Under the pieces are notes generated by a model that saw nothing but the letters and a program-made list of their open reading frames with translations, ran no database searches and was not told the DNA's origin. 32,124 nucleotides of DNA from Acidobacteriota bacterium (GTDB taxonomy: Bacteria > Acidobacteriota > Terriglobia > Terriglobales > Acidobacteriaceae). The translations under genes and the position numbers were made by a program. Location: NCBI GenBank assembly GCA_021804965.1, contig JAJZGG010000020.1, positions 1 to 32,124 of the forward strand. Direction: 5' to 3'. Below, in pieces: positions 16,227 to 24,256 of this stretch. Position 1 is the first letter of the stretch; every line of letters starts with the position of its first letter.

Positions 16227-16256
16227 ACAATATCGAATGACGGAAACGATTGTCAA
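16227..16256 (-). promoter_or_regulatory. Sigma70-type promoter for the TonB receptor
   Basis: On the minus strand TTGACA (16256-16251) and TATTGT (16232-16227) are separated by 18 bases, in an AT-richer stretch than the surroundings. Transcription would start near 16219, giving a leader of about 290 nt before the receptor's ATG. Confidence 0.7.
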
Positions 16257-16726
16257 CCTTTCGGAGGATTTTTTCCCAAACAATCGATTGAATCGGTATA
16301 GTCAAATCTCCGCACAGCCCACCGCTTCCGGCCTCACCCCAACATCCTGAAAATCATAGGAAATATCTATTGAAAACAATAGGCTTGCTTTCCGCATCCC
16401 CCCGGCAGTCTTCCCATATCCCACCCCTGCATCCCCCTGCCTCCACCCGCAACTTCGCGCAATATCCATAACATTTACCCGGCATACTTTGCATATATTG
16501 TCCACATCTTGACATAGCAATTCAAACCCCGCATCCGCCCCTCATTTTCCCCATCCATACCACCCAAAATCTCGCCCATTGGTCATACCACTACCCGGGG
16601 CGACTTCGTTCCGGGGCCAATAAATTGCTTTACTGAAACTCTCCCGTTCCGCCGGCTGTCTGCGTCGCGTTGCTCCCCCGGAGGGCATCCCTCCCACGAC
16701 GAGGACAGGCAAACCACAATCCTCCG
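16257..16726. other. Noncoding AT-richer intergenic region
   Basis: About 470 bases with no credible gene on either strand. It is pyrimidine-rich on the plus strand and poorer in GC than the flanks. One short palindrome, CTATTG-AAAA-CAATAG (16367-16382), lies about 110 bases upstream of the receptor promoter and could be a regulator site. I see no RNA gene. Confidence 0.5.
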
Positions 16727-16765
16727 CGCCAGGGGTAGACATTTACCTGTTCGATTCCCCTGGCG
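16727..16765 (-). terminator. Stem-loop just after the cytochrome gene stop
   Basis: CGCCAGGGG (16727-16735) and CCCCTGGCG (16757-16765) pair perfectly with a 21-base loop, three bases past the stop of the minus-strand cytochrome gene. No T run follows, so it may be a weak terminator or an mRNA-end stabilising hairpin. Confidence 0.5.
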
Positions 16766-16768
16766 TCT

Positions 16769-18709
16769 CTAGATTCCCGCCCGGCTGCCGCACCGCTGTT
16801 TTCCTTCGCGGATTGCAACCTCCAGGGCCAGTGCCTGCCGATCATCCGGTGCAAAGGCCAGCACCTGTTCCAGTGCCGCCAGCGCATCCTCGCGATCCCC
16901 CAGCCCGCATTCGACCGTCGCCAGGTTCACCCCGGTCGCCGTCTGTGCCGGGTCCAGCGCCAGGGCGCTCCGCCACAGCCGCACGGCGGCCTGCGCCTGG
17001 CCATGCCGGGCCAGAATCAGGCCCAGATTCCCTTCCGCAAAGCTGTCGTCCGGCTGCTTGCGCAGTGCCTGCGCATAGGCAGAGGCCGCCGGCTGGTCGG
17101 CTCCGCCCAGCTGCTCCAGGAATCCAAGCTGTGCCTGCACGGTCGGATCGCTGCTGCCGGCCGGCTCTGCCGCCACCTGCTTCAGGATCGCCAGTGCGCG
17201 GGCATAGGCGGCCCGATCCCCCAACGCGGCAAACTGCGCATAGGCCAGCCCCAGCTCCCGGCCGTCGGTCGGCTGCAGCATCCCCTTCGCACCCACCTCC
17301 ACCAGCGGCCCGTGGGTGGCCGGCGGAATCGATCGCCCGGCAAACCGCCGCACAATCCGATGATCCGTCACCTGTTCGTGCGCAATATCGTTTGATTCGG
17401 CCCGCTGCATATGGCAGCTCGCGCAATCCCGCTGCTCCGGATGGTGCGTCGCGGAAAATCCGCCCCCGGCCGTCTCATGGCAGCTCAGGCAGCGTCCGCG
17501 GTACCAGTCCACGCGCTCGGCGGCCGTCATCAGCCGGTCGCTCCCATGCGGATCGTGGCAGGTCGTACACGTCATCCGATCTCCGGAGGCCCGCTTGCAG
17601 GCGCTGGCCAGCAGCGCCTCCCACTGCCCGGTCGCGCGTCCTCCCGAGCCCTTTTCGCTGGCATGCACATAGAAGCTGGCATACTGCCAGATGCTTTCTC
17701 CGGGACGAAAATCCTCCAGCTTCCGGCCTGCATGCACAATCGCCGCCTGGCCTTCCATATGGCAGCTCAGGCAGATCGAGTCCCGCGCTTCGGCCGGCAG
17801 CCGGTCCAGCACCAGCATCGACGCACGCCCACCGGTCGCCAGATGCTCGGACGGGTCGCCGTGGCAGGCCACGCACCCGATCCCACCCTGCGCAAACGGC
17901 GCTCCCGCATAGCGGTTCCGAGCCTGCTCCATCGACGGCCGCGCTCCCGTTGCGTGGCAGCGCAGGCATCCCGGATCCACCGGCAGCGTCAGCGGCATCT
18001 CGCTGGCCTGCAGAAAATTCGGCGCCATATCCCACATCCGCTTGCGGGCATACCAGTTGATCGGTGCCTCAAACCAGTAGCCATCCTCCTCAAACAGGTA
18101 GGTCCTTCCGCGCAGGCCGGAGCCGATCGCATAGCGCAGCTGGCGCGCCCCCTGCAGCGCCGGCAGCTCCAAGCCCTGCTGGGTCGAGCCCTGCTGCGTC
18201 GAGCTCTGCCGCGTCGAGCTCTGCCGCGTCGAGCCCGGCAACCCCGAGCCTTGAATCCGAATCGGCGGCCGCGAATACAGCAGCTCCGCCTGCCCATGCA
18301 CCGCTTCAATCCGGTACTCCACGCCGGTCGTCGCCTGCCGGAAGTCAGCCGGAATCAGCCCATCCATGGCCGTGCCGCTGGCCCGTGCCATCGGCGTCTT
18401 TTCGTAGCGCTCCACAATCGCCCGGTGGCAGGCGGCGCAGCGCTCATCGGGATTGGCCGCCGTGCCCTTGCCCGCCGAGCCGCTGGCCGCCGCTGGCTGG
18501 CTGGTTCGGTGGCTCGGCACTCTGTCCGTTGCGGCCCACGCCCGTGCGCTTCCCGCCAGCGCACCGGTTGCTGCCAGCAGCAACGCCAGCACCCGGCTCG
18601 CGCGCAGCAGCATGCCCGGCCGGATGACTCCAGCCCCCCGCAACAAACCTGCGCTCTGCAACCTGTTTCCCGGCAAACCCAGCACACTACCAGCAGAATT
18701 GGCTTGCAT
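16769..18709 (-). CDS. Heptahaem c-type cytochrome fused to TPR domain
   Basis: Seven CXXCH haem c motifs are visible (numbered from an upstream in-frame codon at 18733): CAACH 99, CLRCH 256, CVACH 287, CLSCH 321, CTTCH 389, CLSCH 415 and CASCH 437. After these, residues about 490-645 are TPR-like (AYAQALRKQPDDSFAEGNLG). A signal peptide (MLLRASRVLALLLAATGALA, then AWA) places it outside the inner membrane. ATG 18709 has GAGGAG 9 bases upstream; ATG 18613 would start directly at the signal peptide and is the main alternative. The first haem is separated from the others by a domain with conserved aromatics (YWFEAPINWYARKRMWDM) and a repeat-built insert. The likely role is electron transfer or scaffolding in the periplasm; partner and substrate are unknown. 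Confidence 0.88.
   Translation of the reverse strand: MQANSAGSVLGLPGNRLQSAGLLRGAGVIRPGMLLRASRVLALLLAATGALAGSARAWAATDRVPSHRTSQPAAASGSAGKGTAANPDERCAACHRAIVERYEKTPMARASGTAMDGLIPADFRQATTGVEYRIEAVHGQAELLYSRPPIRIQGSGLPGSTRQSSTRQSSTQQGSTQQGLELPALQGARQLRYAIGSGLRGRTYLFEEDGYWFEAPINWYARKRMWDMAPNFLQASEMPLTLPVDPGCLRCHATGARPSMEQARNRYAGAPFAQGGIGCVACHGDPSEHLATGGRASMLVLDRLPAEARDSICLSCHMEGQAAIVHAGRKLEDFRPGESIWQYASFYVHASEKGSGGRATGQWEALLASACKRASGDRMTCTTCHDPHGSDRLMTAAERVDWYRGRCLSCHETAGGGFSATHHPEQRDCASCHMQRAESNDIAHEQVTDHRIVRRFAGRSIPPATHGPLVEVGAKGMLQPTDGRELGLAYAQFAALGDRAAYARALAILKQVAAEPAGSSDPTVQAQLGFLEQLGGADQPAASAYAQALRKQPDDSFAEGNLGLILARHGQAQAAVRLWRSALALDPAQTATGVNLATVECGLGDREDALAALEQVLAFAPDDRQALALEVAIREGKQRCGSRAGI
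18174..18248 (-). repeat. 15-bp tandem repeats encoding a Ser/Thr/Gln insert in the cytochrome
   Basis: Five units (18174-18188, 18189-18203, 18204-18218, 18219-18233, 18234-18248), each ending in GAG; the third and fourth are identical (CTCTGCCGCGTCGAG). They encode GSTRQ, SSTRQ, SSTQQ and GSTQQ between the first and second haem sites. Confidence 0.9.
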
Positions 18710-18890
18710 GGCGACGAGCTCCTCGCCATGCAACCATCATATGCCCGGCTGCCACTGCCTTTCAGGCCATCAAATTCCCCATCCCCATCGGTGCATCGTC
18801 CCCGCTTCTCTGGCATCCTTACAAGCAGGGCACTGCGCGCATCGCCGAAGCCCGGCCTGCTCCCACCCCCGCGCTGCCCCGGAGCCTGCC

Positions 18891-19700
18891 ATGGACGAAC
18901 TCACCGCCCTTGCGTCGCCCCCCACCGGGCTGTTGGCTCCTGCCCGTCGTCGTCTTGCCTTCTTCCGTCTCTATGCCCGCTGGCACATGCGCCGCCACTT
19001 CCATGCCCTGCGCGTCGCCAATGCCGACCGCATCCCCCGCCAGGCCGAATCGCTCATCCTCTTCGGCAACCATGCCTCCTGGTGGGATCCGCTCGTCGCC
19101 ATCCTGCTGGCCGAGTCGCTTCTGCCCGAGCGCGACCACTACGCGCCCATGGACGCGACAGCCCTCCAGCACTACTCCATCTTTCGTCCCCTCGGCTTCT
19201 TTCCCGTCGAAAACGGCACTCCCCGCGGCGCGGCGCAGTTTCTGCGTGCCGGCCGCCAGGTGCTTGCCCGTCCCGGCTCCGTGCTCTGGATCACCCCGGA
19301 AAGTCAGTTTCAGGATGTCCGTCGCCGGCCCATCGAATTCCGCTCCGGCCTCGGCACGCTCCTTTCGCGCTCCGGCCGCCTCACCTGCCTGCCCGTCGCC
19401 ATCGAATACACCTTCTGGAATGAGCGCCTGCCGGAGATCCTCGTCAACATCGGCGAACCCCTCCACATTGCCGACGGCCGCATGGAGCAGCCCCGCACCT
19501 GGACCAACCTGCTCGCCTACGCCCAGGCTGCCACCCTCGACGAGCTGGCCATGCTCGCCATCGAGCGCTCCCCCGATGCCTTTGTTCCCCTGCTCGAAGG
19601 CCGCTCCGGCATTGGCGGCGTCTACGAGCTTTGGAAGCGACTGCTCAGCCTCGTCACCGGACGACCCTACCACCCCGATCACGGAAGCCTGCACCCATGA
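18891..19700 (+). CDS. PlsC-like acyltransferase
   Basis: A 269-residue member of the lysophospholipid acyltransferase superfamily. The catalytic NHx4D motif is FGNHASWWDP (His61, Asp66), followed by FFPVENGTPRGAAQFL as the acceptor-binding block and WITPESQFQDVRRRP (135-145) in place of the usual EG-R block III. It transfers an acyl chain to a hydroxyl group at the inner membrane. GGAG six bases before ATG 18891 sets the start. The stop overlaps the following glycosyltransferase start (ATGA). That pairing is known for CruD-like acyltransferases and CruC/CrtQ-like glycosyltransferases that decorate carotenoids; a glycolipid role is the alternative. Confidence 0.85.
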   Translation: MDELTALASPPTGLLAPARRRLAFFRLYARWHMRRHFHALRVANADRIPRQAESLILFGNHASWWDPLVAILLAESLLPERDHYAPMDATALQHYSIFRPLGFFPVENGTPRGAAQFLRAGRQVLARPGSVLWITPESQFQDVRRRPIEFRSGLGTLLSRSGRLTCLPVAIEYTFWNERLPEILVNIGEPLHIADGRMEQPRTWTNLLAYAQAATLDELAMLAIERSPDAFVPLLEGRSGIGGVYELWKRLLSLVTGRPYHPDHGSLHP

Positions 19701-20836
19701 ACTCACTCCCCCTGGCTCTGGCCTGGGCGGCACTTGCTGCCGCCGCACTCCCGCTGCTCCTCTTCCTCACCAACATCCGCCTCTTTCGCCGTCCCTGCCT
19801 CTGCCGGGACAACCCCGAGCTGCTGCCCGTCTCCGTCCTCATTCCCGCCCGCAATGAGGAGCGCTCCATCGCCGCCGCCGTCCAGTCCGTCCTCGCCTCC
19901 CAGCAGGTCACCCTCGAGCTGATCGTCCTCGATGACGCCTCCACCGACCGCACCGCCGAGATCGTTCGCTCGCTGGCTGCCTCCGATCCGCGCCTGCGCC
20001 TGGAGACAGCCCCGCCGCTGCCTGCCGGATGGAACGGAAAGCAGCATGCCTGCTGGCATCTGGCCTCGCTCGCCACCCATCCCGTCTTCTGCTTCCTCGA
20101 TGCCGACGTCCGCCTCGGACCGCTTGCCCTCTCCCGCATGCTCACCGAGCTGCATCCGGACTCCACCGGCATGGTCACCGGATTCCCCCGCCAGCAGACC
20201 GAAACCTGGCTCGAGTGGCTGCTTCTGCCGCTCATTCACTTCATCCTGCTCGGCTTCCTGCCGCTCGTCGGCGAGCGCTACACGCGTCGGCCCGGCTTTG
20301 CCGCCGGTTGCGGCCAGTTTCTGCTCGTCCGCCGCTCCGCCTACTACACCTCCGGCGGCCACTCCGCCATCCGCACCACCATGCATGACGGCCTCCTGCT
20401 GCCGCAGCTCTTCCGTCGCCACGGCATCCAGACCCGCCTCTACGACCTCAGCGCCGACGCCTCCTGCCGCATGTACCGCAATGCCGCCCAGGTCTGGAGC
20501 GGCCTCAGCAAAAACGCCACCGAAGGCATTGCCGCGCCCTCGCGCATCGGCATCTTCACCCTCCTGCTTGGCCTTGGCCAGCTCCTTCCGCTGCCGCTCA
20601 TGCTCTGGGCCCTGTCTGCCGGCAACGGCCGCGTCTATCAGCTCGCGCTCACCGCGCTCAGCTTCGGCCTCATCCAGCGCATCGCCTCGGCCGTCCGCTT
20701 CCGCCAGCCCATGCGCAGCGCCCTGCTCCATCCGCTCGGCATCCTCGTCCTGCTCGTCCTGGAGTGGACCGCCCTTGCGCGCAAGCTCCTCGGTCGGCCA
20801 GCCCGATGGAAGGATCGCAGCTACCAGCCTGTCTAG
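19697..20836 (+). CDS. Family 2 glycosyltransferase (CrtQ/CruC-like)
   Basis: A 379-residue membrane glycosyltransferase. An N-terminal hydrophobic helix (residues 5-27) is followed by the GT-A core: VSVLIPARNEERSI (45-58), VLDDASTDRTAEIV (77-90), GWNGKQHACWHL (111-122) and the metal-binding Asp-Ala-Asp at 135-137 in FCFLDADVRLGP. The motif RMYRNAAQVWSGLSKNATEG is the acceptor-side region found in carotenoid and hopanoid-type GT2 enzymes. At least three C-terminal hydrophobic segments anchor it. It is translationally coupled to the acyltransferase, suggesting sequential addition of a sugar and an acyl chain to one lipid. The last codons (SYQPV) and stop lie inside the 16-bp repeat array. Confidence 0.87.
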   Translation: MNSLPLALAWAALAAAALPLLLFLTNIRLFRRPCLCRDNPELLPVSVLIPARNEERSIAAAVQSVLASQQVTLELIVLDDASTDRTAEIVRSLAASDPRLRLETAPPLPAGWNGKQHACWHLASLATHPVFCFLDADVRLGPLALSRMLTELHPDSTGMVTGFPRQQTETWLEWLLLPLIHFILLGFLPLVGERYTRRPGFAAGCGQFLLVRRSAYYTSGGHSAIRTTMHDGLLLPQLFRRHGIQTRLYDLSADASCRMYRNAAQVWSGLSKNATEGIAAPSRIGIFTLLLGLGQLLPLPLMLWALSAGNGRVYQLALTALSFGLIQRIASAVRFRQPMRSALLHPLGILVLLVLEWTALARKLLGRPARWKDRSYQPV

Positions 20837-20946
20837 CTACCAGACTGGCTAGCTACCAGCCCGGGTAGCTGCCCGTCCAAATAGCTGCCAGCCCAAAGAT
20901 CTGCCAGTCCGGCTGGCCACCAGTCCGCGTGGCAGCCCATCCAGAT
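20819..20946 (+). repeat. Array of eight degenerate 16-bp tandem repeats
   Basis: Eight consecutive 16-bp units start at 20819, 20835, 20851, 20867, 20883, 20899, 20915 and 20931. Unit 1 is AGCTACCAGCCTGTCT, unit 2 AGCTACCAGACTGGCT, unit 5 AGCTGCCAGCCCAAAG and unit 6 ATCTGCCAGTCCGGCT. The glycosyltransferase stop codon (20834-20836) spans units 1 and 2; the rest is intergenic. Divergence increases to the right. Confidence 0.92.
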
Positions 20947-21040
20947 GAGGAATCAGCGATGCCCACCCCGGAATTCGGCCCTTATCCCGCACCGCCGCCC
21001 GCCGGGCAAACCACCCCGTTTTCGCTAAAATTGGAGTAGG

Positions 21041-21805
21041 ATGATGATCCCTCGCTGCCCCCGCATCCTGGCTTCTTCGGCATGGCTCCGGCTCGCCCGC
21101 CGCGCAGAGCTGCAGCACTTCGCGCCGTCTGCGCTTGCCCTGCTTTTCGTCCCGCCGCTTGTTCTGTCTTTGGCTCTGGCCTCGCCATCGGCCCACGCCC
21201 TGCCGCCGGCTGGGCCAGCCACCGCCTTGAACCGCGAGTCCTCTTCGGACCTCTACGCGCAGAAGCTGGCCGCCGCCCGCACCGCCTACTTCCAGATGCT
21301 CACCTCCGGCAGCCGCAGCGCCGACCGCGCCGCCCACGCCGCGCTGGACAGTCTCGAGCAGAGCTACCCCGGCGATCCCACCGCCGAGGCCTACCACGGC
21401 AGCCTGCAGCTGCTCGATGCCGCCCACGACTGGCAGATCTGGAATCTGCACCGCAACGCCACCGAGGGCCTGGCCCGCCTCGATCAGGCCGTCGCCGCCG
21501 CGCCCGACAACCCCGAGGTTCGCTTCATGCGCGCGGCCACCAGCTGGCACCTGCCGGCCTTCTATCACCGCCGTCCGCAATGTGAAGCCGACTTCGCCTG
21601 GCTGGCCACCCACGCCGCCTGCAGCGCCCGCGCCGGCACGCTTCCCCCGGAGCTGGCCGCAGCCTCGCTGAACTACTGGGGACAGATCCTCATCCAGCGC
21701 GGCCAGTCCGGCAATGCCCGCCGCGCCTTCCAGCAGGCCGTCGAGCTTGCCCCGTCCAGTCCTGCCGCCACTGACGCCGCCCGCCACCTGCGCAGCCTGC
21801 CCTGA
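21041..21805 (+). CDS. Secreted TPR-like hypothetical protein
   Basis: A 254-residue protein with a long N-terminus containing a hydrophobic segment (ALALLFVPPLVLSLALASPS, cleaved near AHA) and an alpha-helical, TPR-like body. The clearest unit is YWGQILIQRGQSGNARRAFQ near the C-terminus; a weaker one is AEAYHGSLQLLDAAHD. GGAG sits before two adjacent ATGs (21041 and 21044). I do not recognise a family with known function. It stands alone between a repeat array on each side, convergent with the OPT transporter gene. Confidence 0.78.
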   Translation: MMIPRCPRILASSAWLRLARRAELQHFAPSALALLFVPPLVLSLALASPSAHALPPAGPATALNRESSSDLYAQKLAAARTAYFQMLTSGSRSADRAAHAALDSLEQSYPGDPTAEAYHGSLQLLDAAHDWQIWNLHRNATEGLARLDQAVAAAPDNPEVRFMRAATSWHLPAFYHRRPQCEADFAWLATHAACSARAGTLPPELAAASLNYWGQILIQRGQSGNARRAFQQAVELAPSSPAATDAARHLRSLP

Positions 21806-21807
21806 AG

Positions 21808-21855
21808 CTTCCCAGGCGTGATACTTCCCAGCCCTGCGTTTCCCAGCCAGCGTTC
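21808..21855 (+). repeat. Three degenerate 16-bp tandem repeats after the TPR-like gene
   Basis: Units CTTCCCAGGCGTGATA (21808-21823), CTTCCCAGCCCTGCGT (21824-21839) and TTCCCAGCCAGCGTTC (21840-21855) start three bases past a stop codon, between convergent genes. Confidence 0.8.
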
Positions 21856-21866
21856 CCCCGGCCCGC

Positions 21867-24035
21867 TCAGTCCTGCTTCGGCATCGGCTTCCGCGCAAAG
21901 TAGTAGAGCGAGTACGCCAGCGCCGCAAACATCGCCACCGACACCCAGTCATGGTGCAGCCACGTATGCTCCGGCAGTTGGATCGGCACCTCCCGCCCGG
22001 TCAGCGATTCGTACGCCTTGATCGCCACGCCCACCAGCCCCATGATGCCTCCGGCTGCAATCAGGCCTGAGGCATACAGCGAGCCGCCGCTTACCTCGCT
22101 TTCCGGTGCCGCCTCGCCCGTCTTCGCCAACGCCCGGTCCACCATCCACCGCGCCACCCCGCCCACAAAGATCGCCAGCGTCGTCCCGATCGACAGATAC
22201 GCGCCCACGGCAAACGTCAGCGACCGGATCCCCAGCAGCTCCACGCCAATCACCAGAAAGACGCCCATCAGCACCAGTCCCCACGGCAGCTTCCGGCTCA
22301 GAATCCCGTTGATCACCGTCGCCATCAGCCGCGCCTGCGGTGCCGCCGCCTTTTCGCTGCCAATCCCCTGGATCCACTGCACCTCAATCCGTTTCGTCTG
22401 CGGTGAATACAGATACTTCCCATCCGCCAGCACCGGCGAGCCAATCGCATTCAGCACCACGTAGTCGCCCCCATGCAGTTGCTGCCCGCTGCTGGTCGTA
22501 AATGTCTTCGGCGCATGCGCATCCTGCTCCACCTCCACGCCCGCATGCGGCACGCTCATATCCCAGCTCTGCGGTGCCAGCCGGAACTCCTGAAAAGCCG
22601 TATTCATCGCCGTCAGCGTAAACCCGATAATCACCGTCGAAACGCAGACCCCGATCATCAGCGCAATCTGCTGCAGCCGCGGCGTCGATCCCACCAGGAA
22701 GCCCGTCTTCAGGTCCTGGCTCGTGTCCCCCGCATTCGACGCCGCAATGCACACCGCGCCGCCCACCGTGATCGCCAGCGCCCCATAAGCCGGTGCCGTC
22801 CAGCCCTTCAGCAGAAACACCGCCGCCGTCGCCATCAGCGTCGCAATCGTCATCCCGGAGACCGGGCTTGCCGAGCTGCCCACAATCCCCACAATCCGCG
22901 AGCTCACCGTCACAAACAGGAAGCCGAAGACCACTACCAGCAGCGACGCCGCCAGATTCGCCCACACCCCCACCAGCGCTCCCGGCACCGGATGAAACTG
23001 CAGAAACAGAAACATGATCGCCACCAGCACCACGGACCCGCCCAGCACCACGCTCATCGGCAGATCGCGCTCCGTCCGGCCGGCCCGCGCCGCGCCGCCT
23101 CCGGCACGCATCGACCGGATGCCGCCCATCAGCGCGCTCGCCAGCGTCGGCACCGTCTTCAGCAGCGTAATCAGCCCGGCCGCTGCCACCGCGCCGGCGC
23201 CCATCGGACGGATATACGTGGACCACAGATCGCTCGGGCTCATGTCCCGCACCAGCCGCGTCCCCGGATAGATCGGATGATGCAGCGCCCCACCAAAGAA
23301 CCACAGCAGCGGCATCAGCACCAGCCAGGAGATCACTCCGCCGGCCACCAGCACCCCGGCCACGCGCGGCCCGATAATGTAGCCCACCCCCAGATACTCC
23401 GGCGTCACGTCCGCCCGTATCGCCGCACCCTTCAGGATGTGGTCCGCTCCCAGATCCGGCTCATAATTCGGTGTCGCCGGCCAGGCCGCCAGCAGGTTCT
23501 CGTTCTGGAACAGCGTATACAGACCGCCCAATCCCAGACCCCAGAACACCCGGCTGGCAAACGATCCCCCGCGATCCCCGGCAATCAGCACATCCGCGCA
23601 CGCCGTTCCCTCCGGATACGCCAGCACCTCATGCTCCTCCACAATCAACTGCCGCCGCAGCGGAATCATGAACAGCACGCCCAGCCATCCGCCCACCAGT
23701 GCCAGCAGAAAGATCCGCGTGTACTCCAGATCAAACCCCAGAAAAATCAGCGCCGGCAGCGTAAAAATCACCCCCGACGCAATCGACTGGCCGGCATTGC
23801 CCGTCGTCTGCACAATGTTGTTTTCCAGAATCGACGACCGCCCAAACACCCGCAGAATGCTGATCGACAGCACCGAGATCGGGATCGAGGCCGCCACCGT
23901 CAGCCCCGCCCGCAGCCCCACATACACCGTCACCGCGCCAAAGATCCTCCCAAAGATCGAGCCCAGCACCAGCGCGCGAAAGGTAAACTCCGCAGGCGAC
24001 TGCTCCCCGGAGACATACGGACGAAATGTGGTCAC
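21867..24035 (-). CDS. OPT-family oligopeptide/metal-chelate transporter
   Basis: A transporter of about 722 residues with some 14-16 hydrophobic segments. The start (TTFRPYVSGEQSPAEFTFRA, then GSIFGRIFGAVTVYVGLRAGLTVAASIP) and the motif ENNIVQTTGNAGQSIASGVIFTLPA are hallmarks of the bacterial OPT/YSL-type family, as is AYPEGTACADVLIAG. These carriers import small peptides or metal-chelate complexes across the inner membrane by proton coupling; the substrate cannot be read from sequence. GGGGAGG lies 6 bases before GTG 24035, which is therefore preferred; ATG 24041 directly abuts the ribosome site. It is divergent from the ComF gene. Confidence 0.9.
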   Translation of the reverse strand: MTTFRPYVSGEQSPAEFTFRALVLGSIFGRIFGAVTVYVGLRAGLTVAASIPISVLSISILRVFGRSSILENNIVQTTGNAGQSIASGVIFTLPALIFLGFDLEYTRIFLLALVGGWLGVLFMIPLRRQLIVEEHEVLAYPEGTACADVLIAGDRGGSFASRVFWGLGLGGLYTLFQNENLLAAWPATPNYEPDLGADHILKGAAIRADVTPEYLGVGYIIGPRVAGVLVAGGVISWLVLMPLLWFFGGALHHPIYPGTRLVRDMSPSDLWSTYIRPMGAGAVAAAGLITLLKTVPTLASALMGGIRSMRAGGGAARAGRTERDLPMSVVLGGSVVLVAIMFLFLQFHPVPGALVGVWANLAASLLVVVFGFLFVTVSSRIVGIVGSSASPVSGMTIATLMATAAVFLLKGWTAPAYGALAITVGGAVCIAASNAGDTSQDLKTGFLVGSTPRLQQIALMIGVCVSTVIIGFTLTAMNTAFQEFRLAPQSWDMSVPHAGVEVEQDAHAPKTFTTSSGQQLHGGDYVVLNAIGSPVLADGKYLYSPQTKRIEVQWIQGIGSEKAAAPQARLMATVINGILSRKLPWGLVLMGVFLVIGVELLGIRSLTFAVGAYLSIGTTLAIFVGGVARWMVDRALAKTGEAAPESEVSGGSLYASGLIAAGGIMGLVGVAIKAYESLTGREVPIQLPEHTWLHHDWVSVAMFAALAYSLYYFARKPMPKQD

Positions 24036-24256
24036 TGCCATCCTCCCCTGCAAACACCGGCACGCTGCTGCCGCCTCGCAGTACTGCGACTATAGAAGAT
24101 TCCCCGCGCCTTCGGGAATCCTCCCCCTCCAGCCTCAAAATCCCGTGAATTCCAGCCCTCGCCTGCATTTCCTCGTGGATTTCTGCACCGCCCTCTGCTT
24201 ATACTGTCCGCAGGTCGCCACGCACGGTTTCCGCGGCCTCTCATCAGCTCTGGTCT

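Noticed and set aside
20819-20946. CRISPR array
   Set aside because: Units are contiguous 16-bp degenerate tandem copies without constant repeats and unique spacers, and no cas genes are present.
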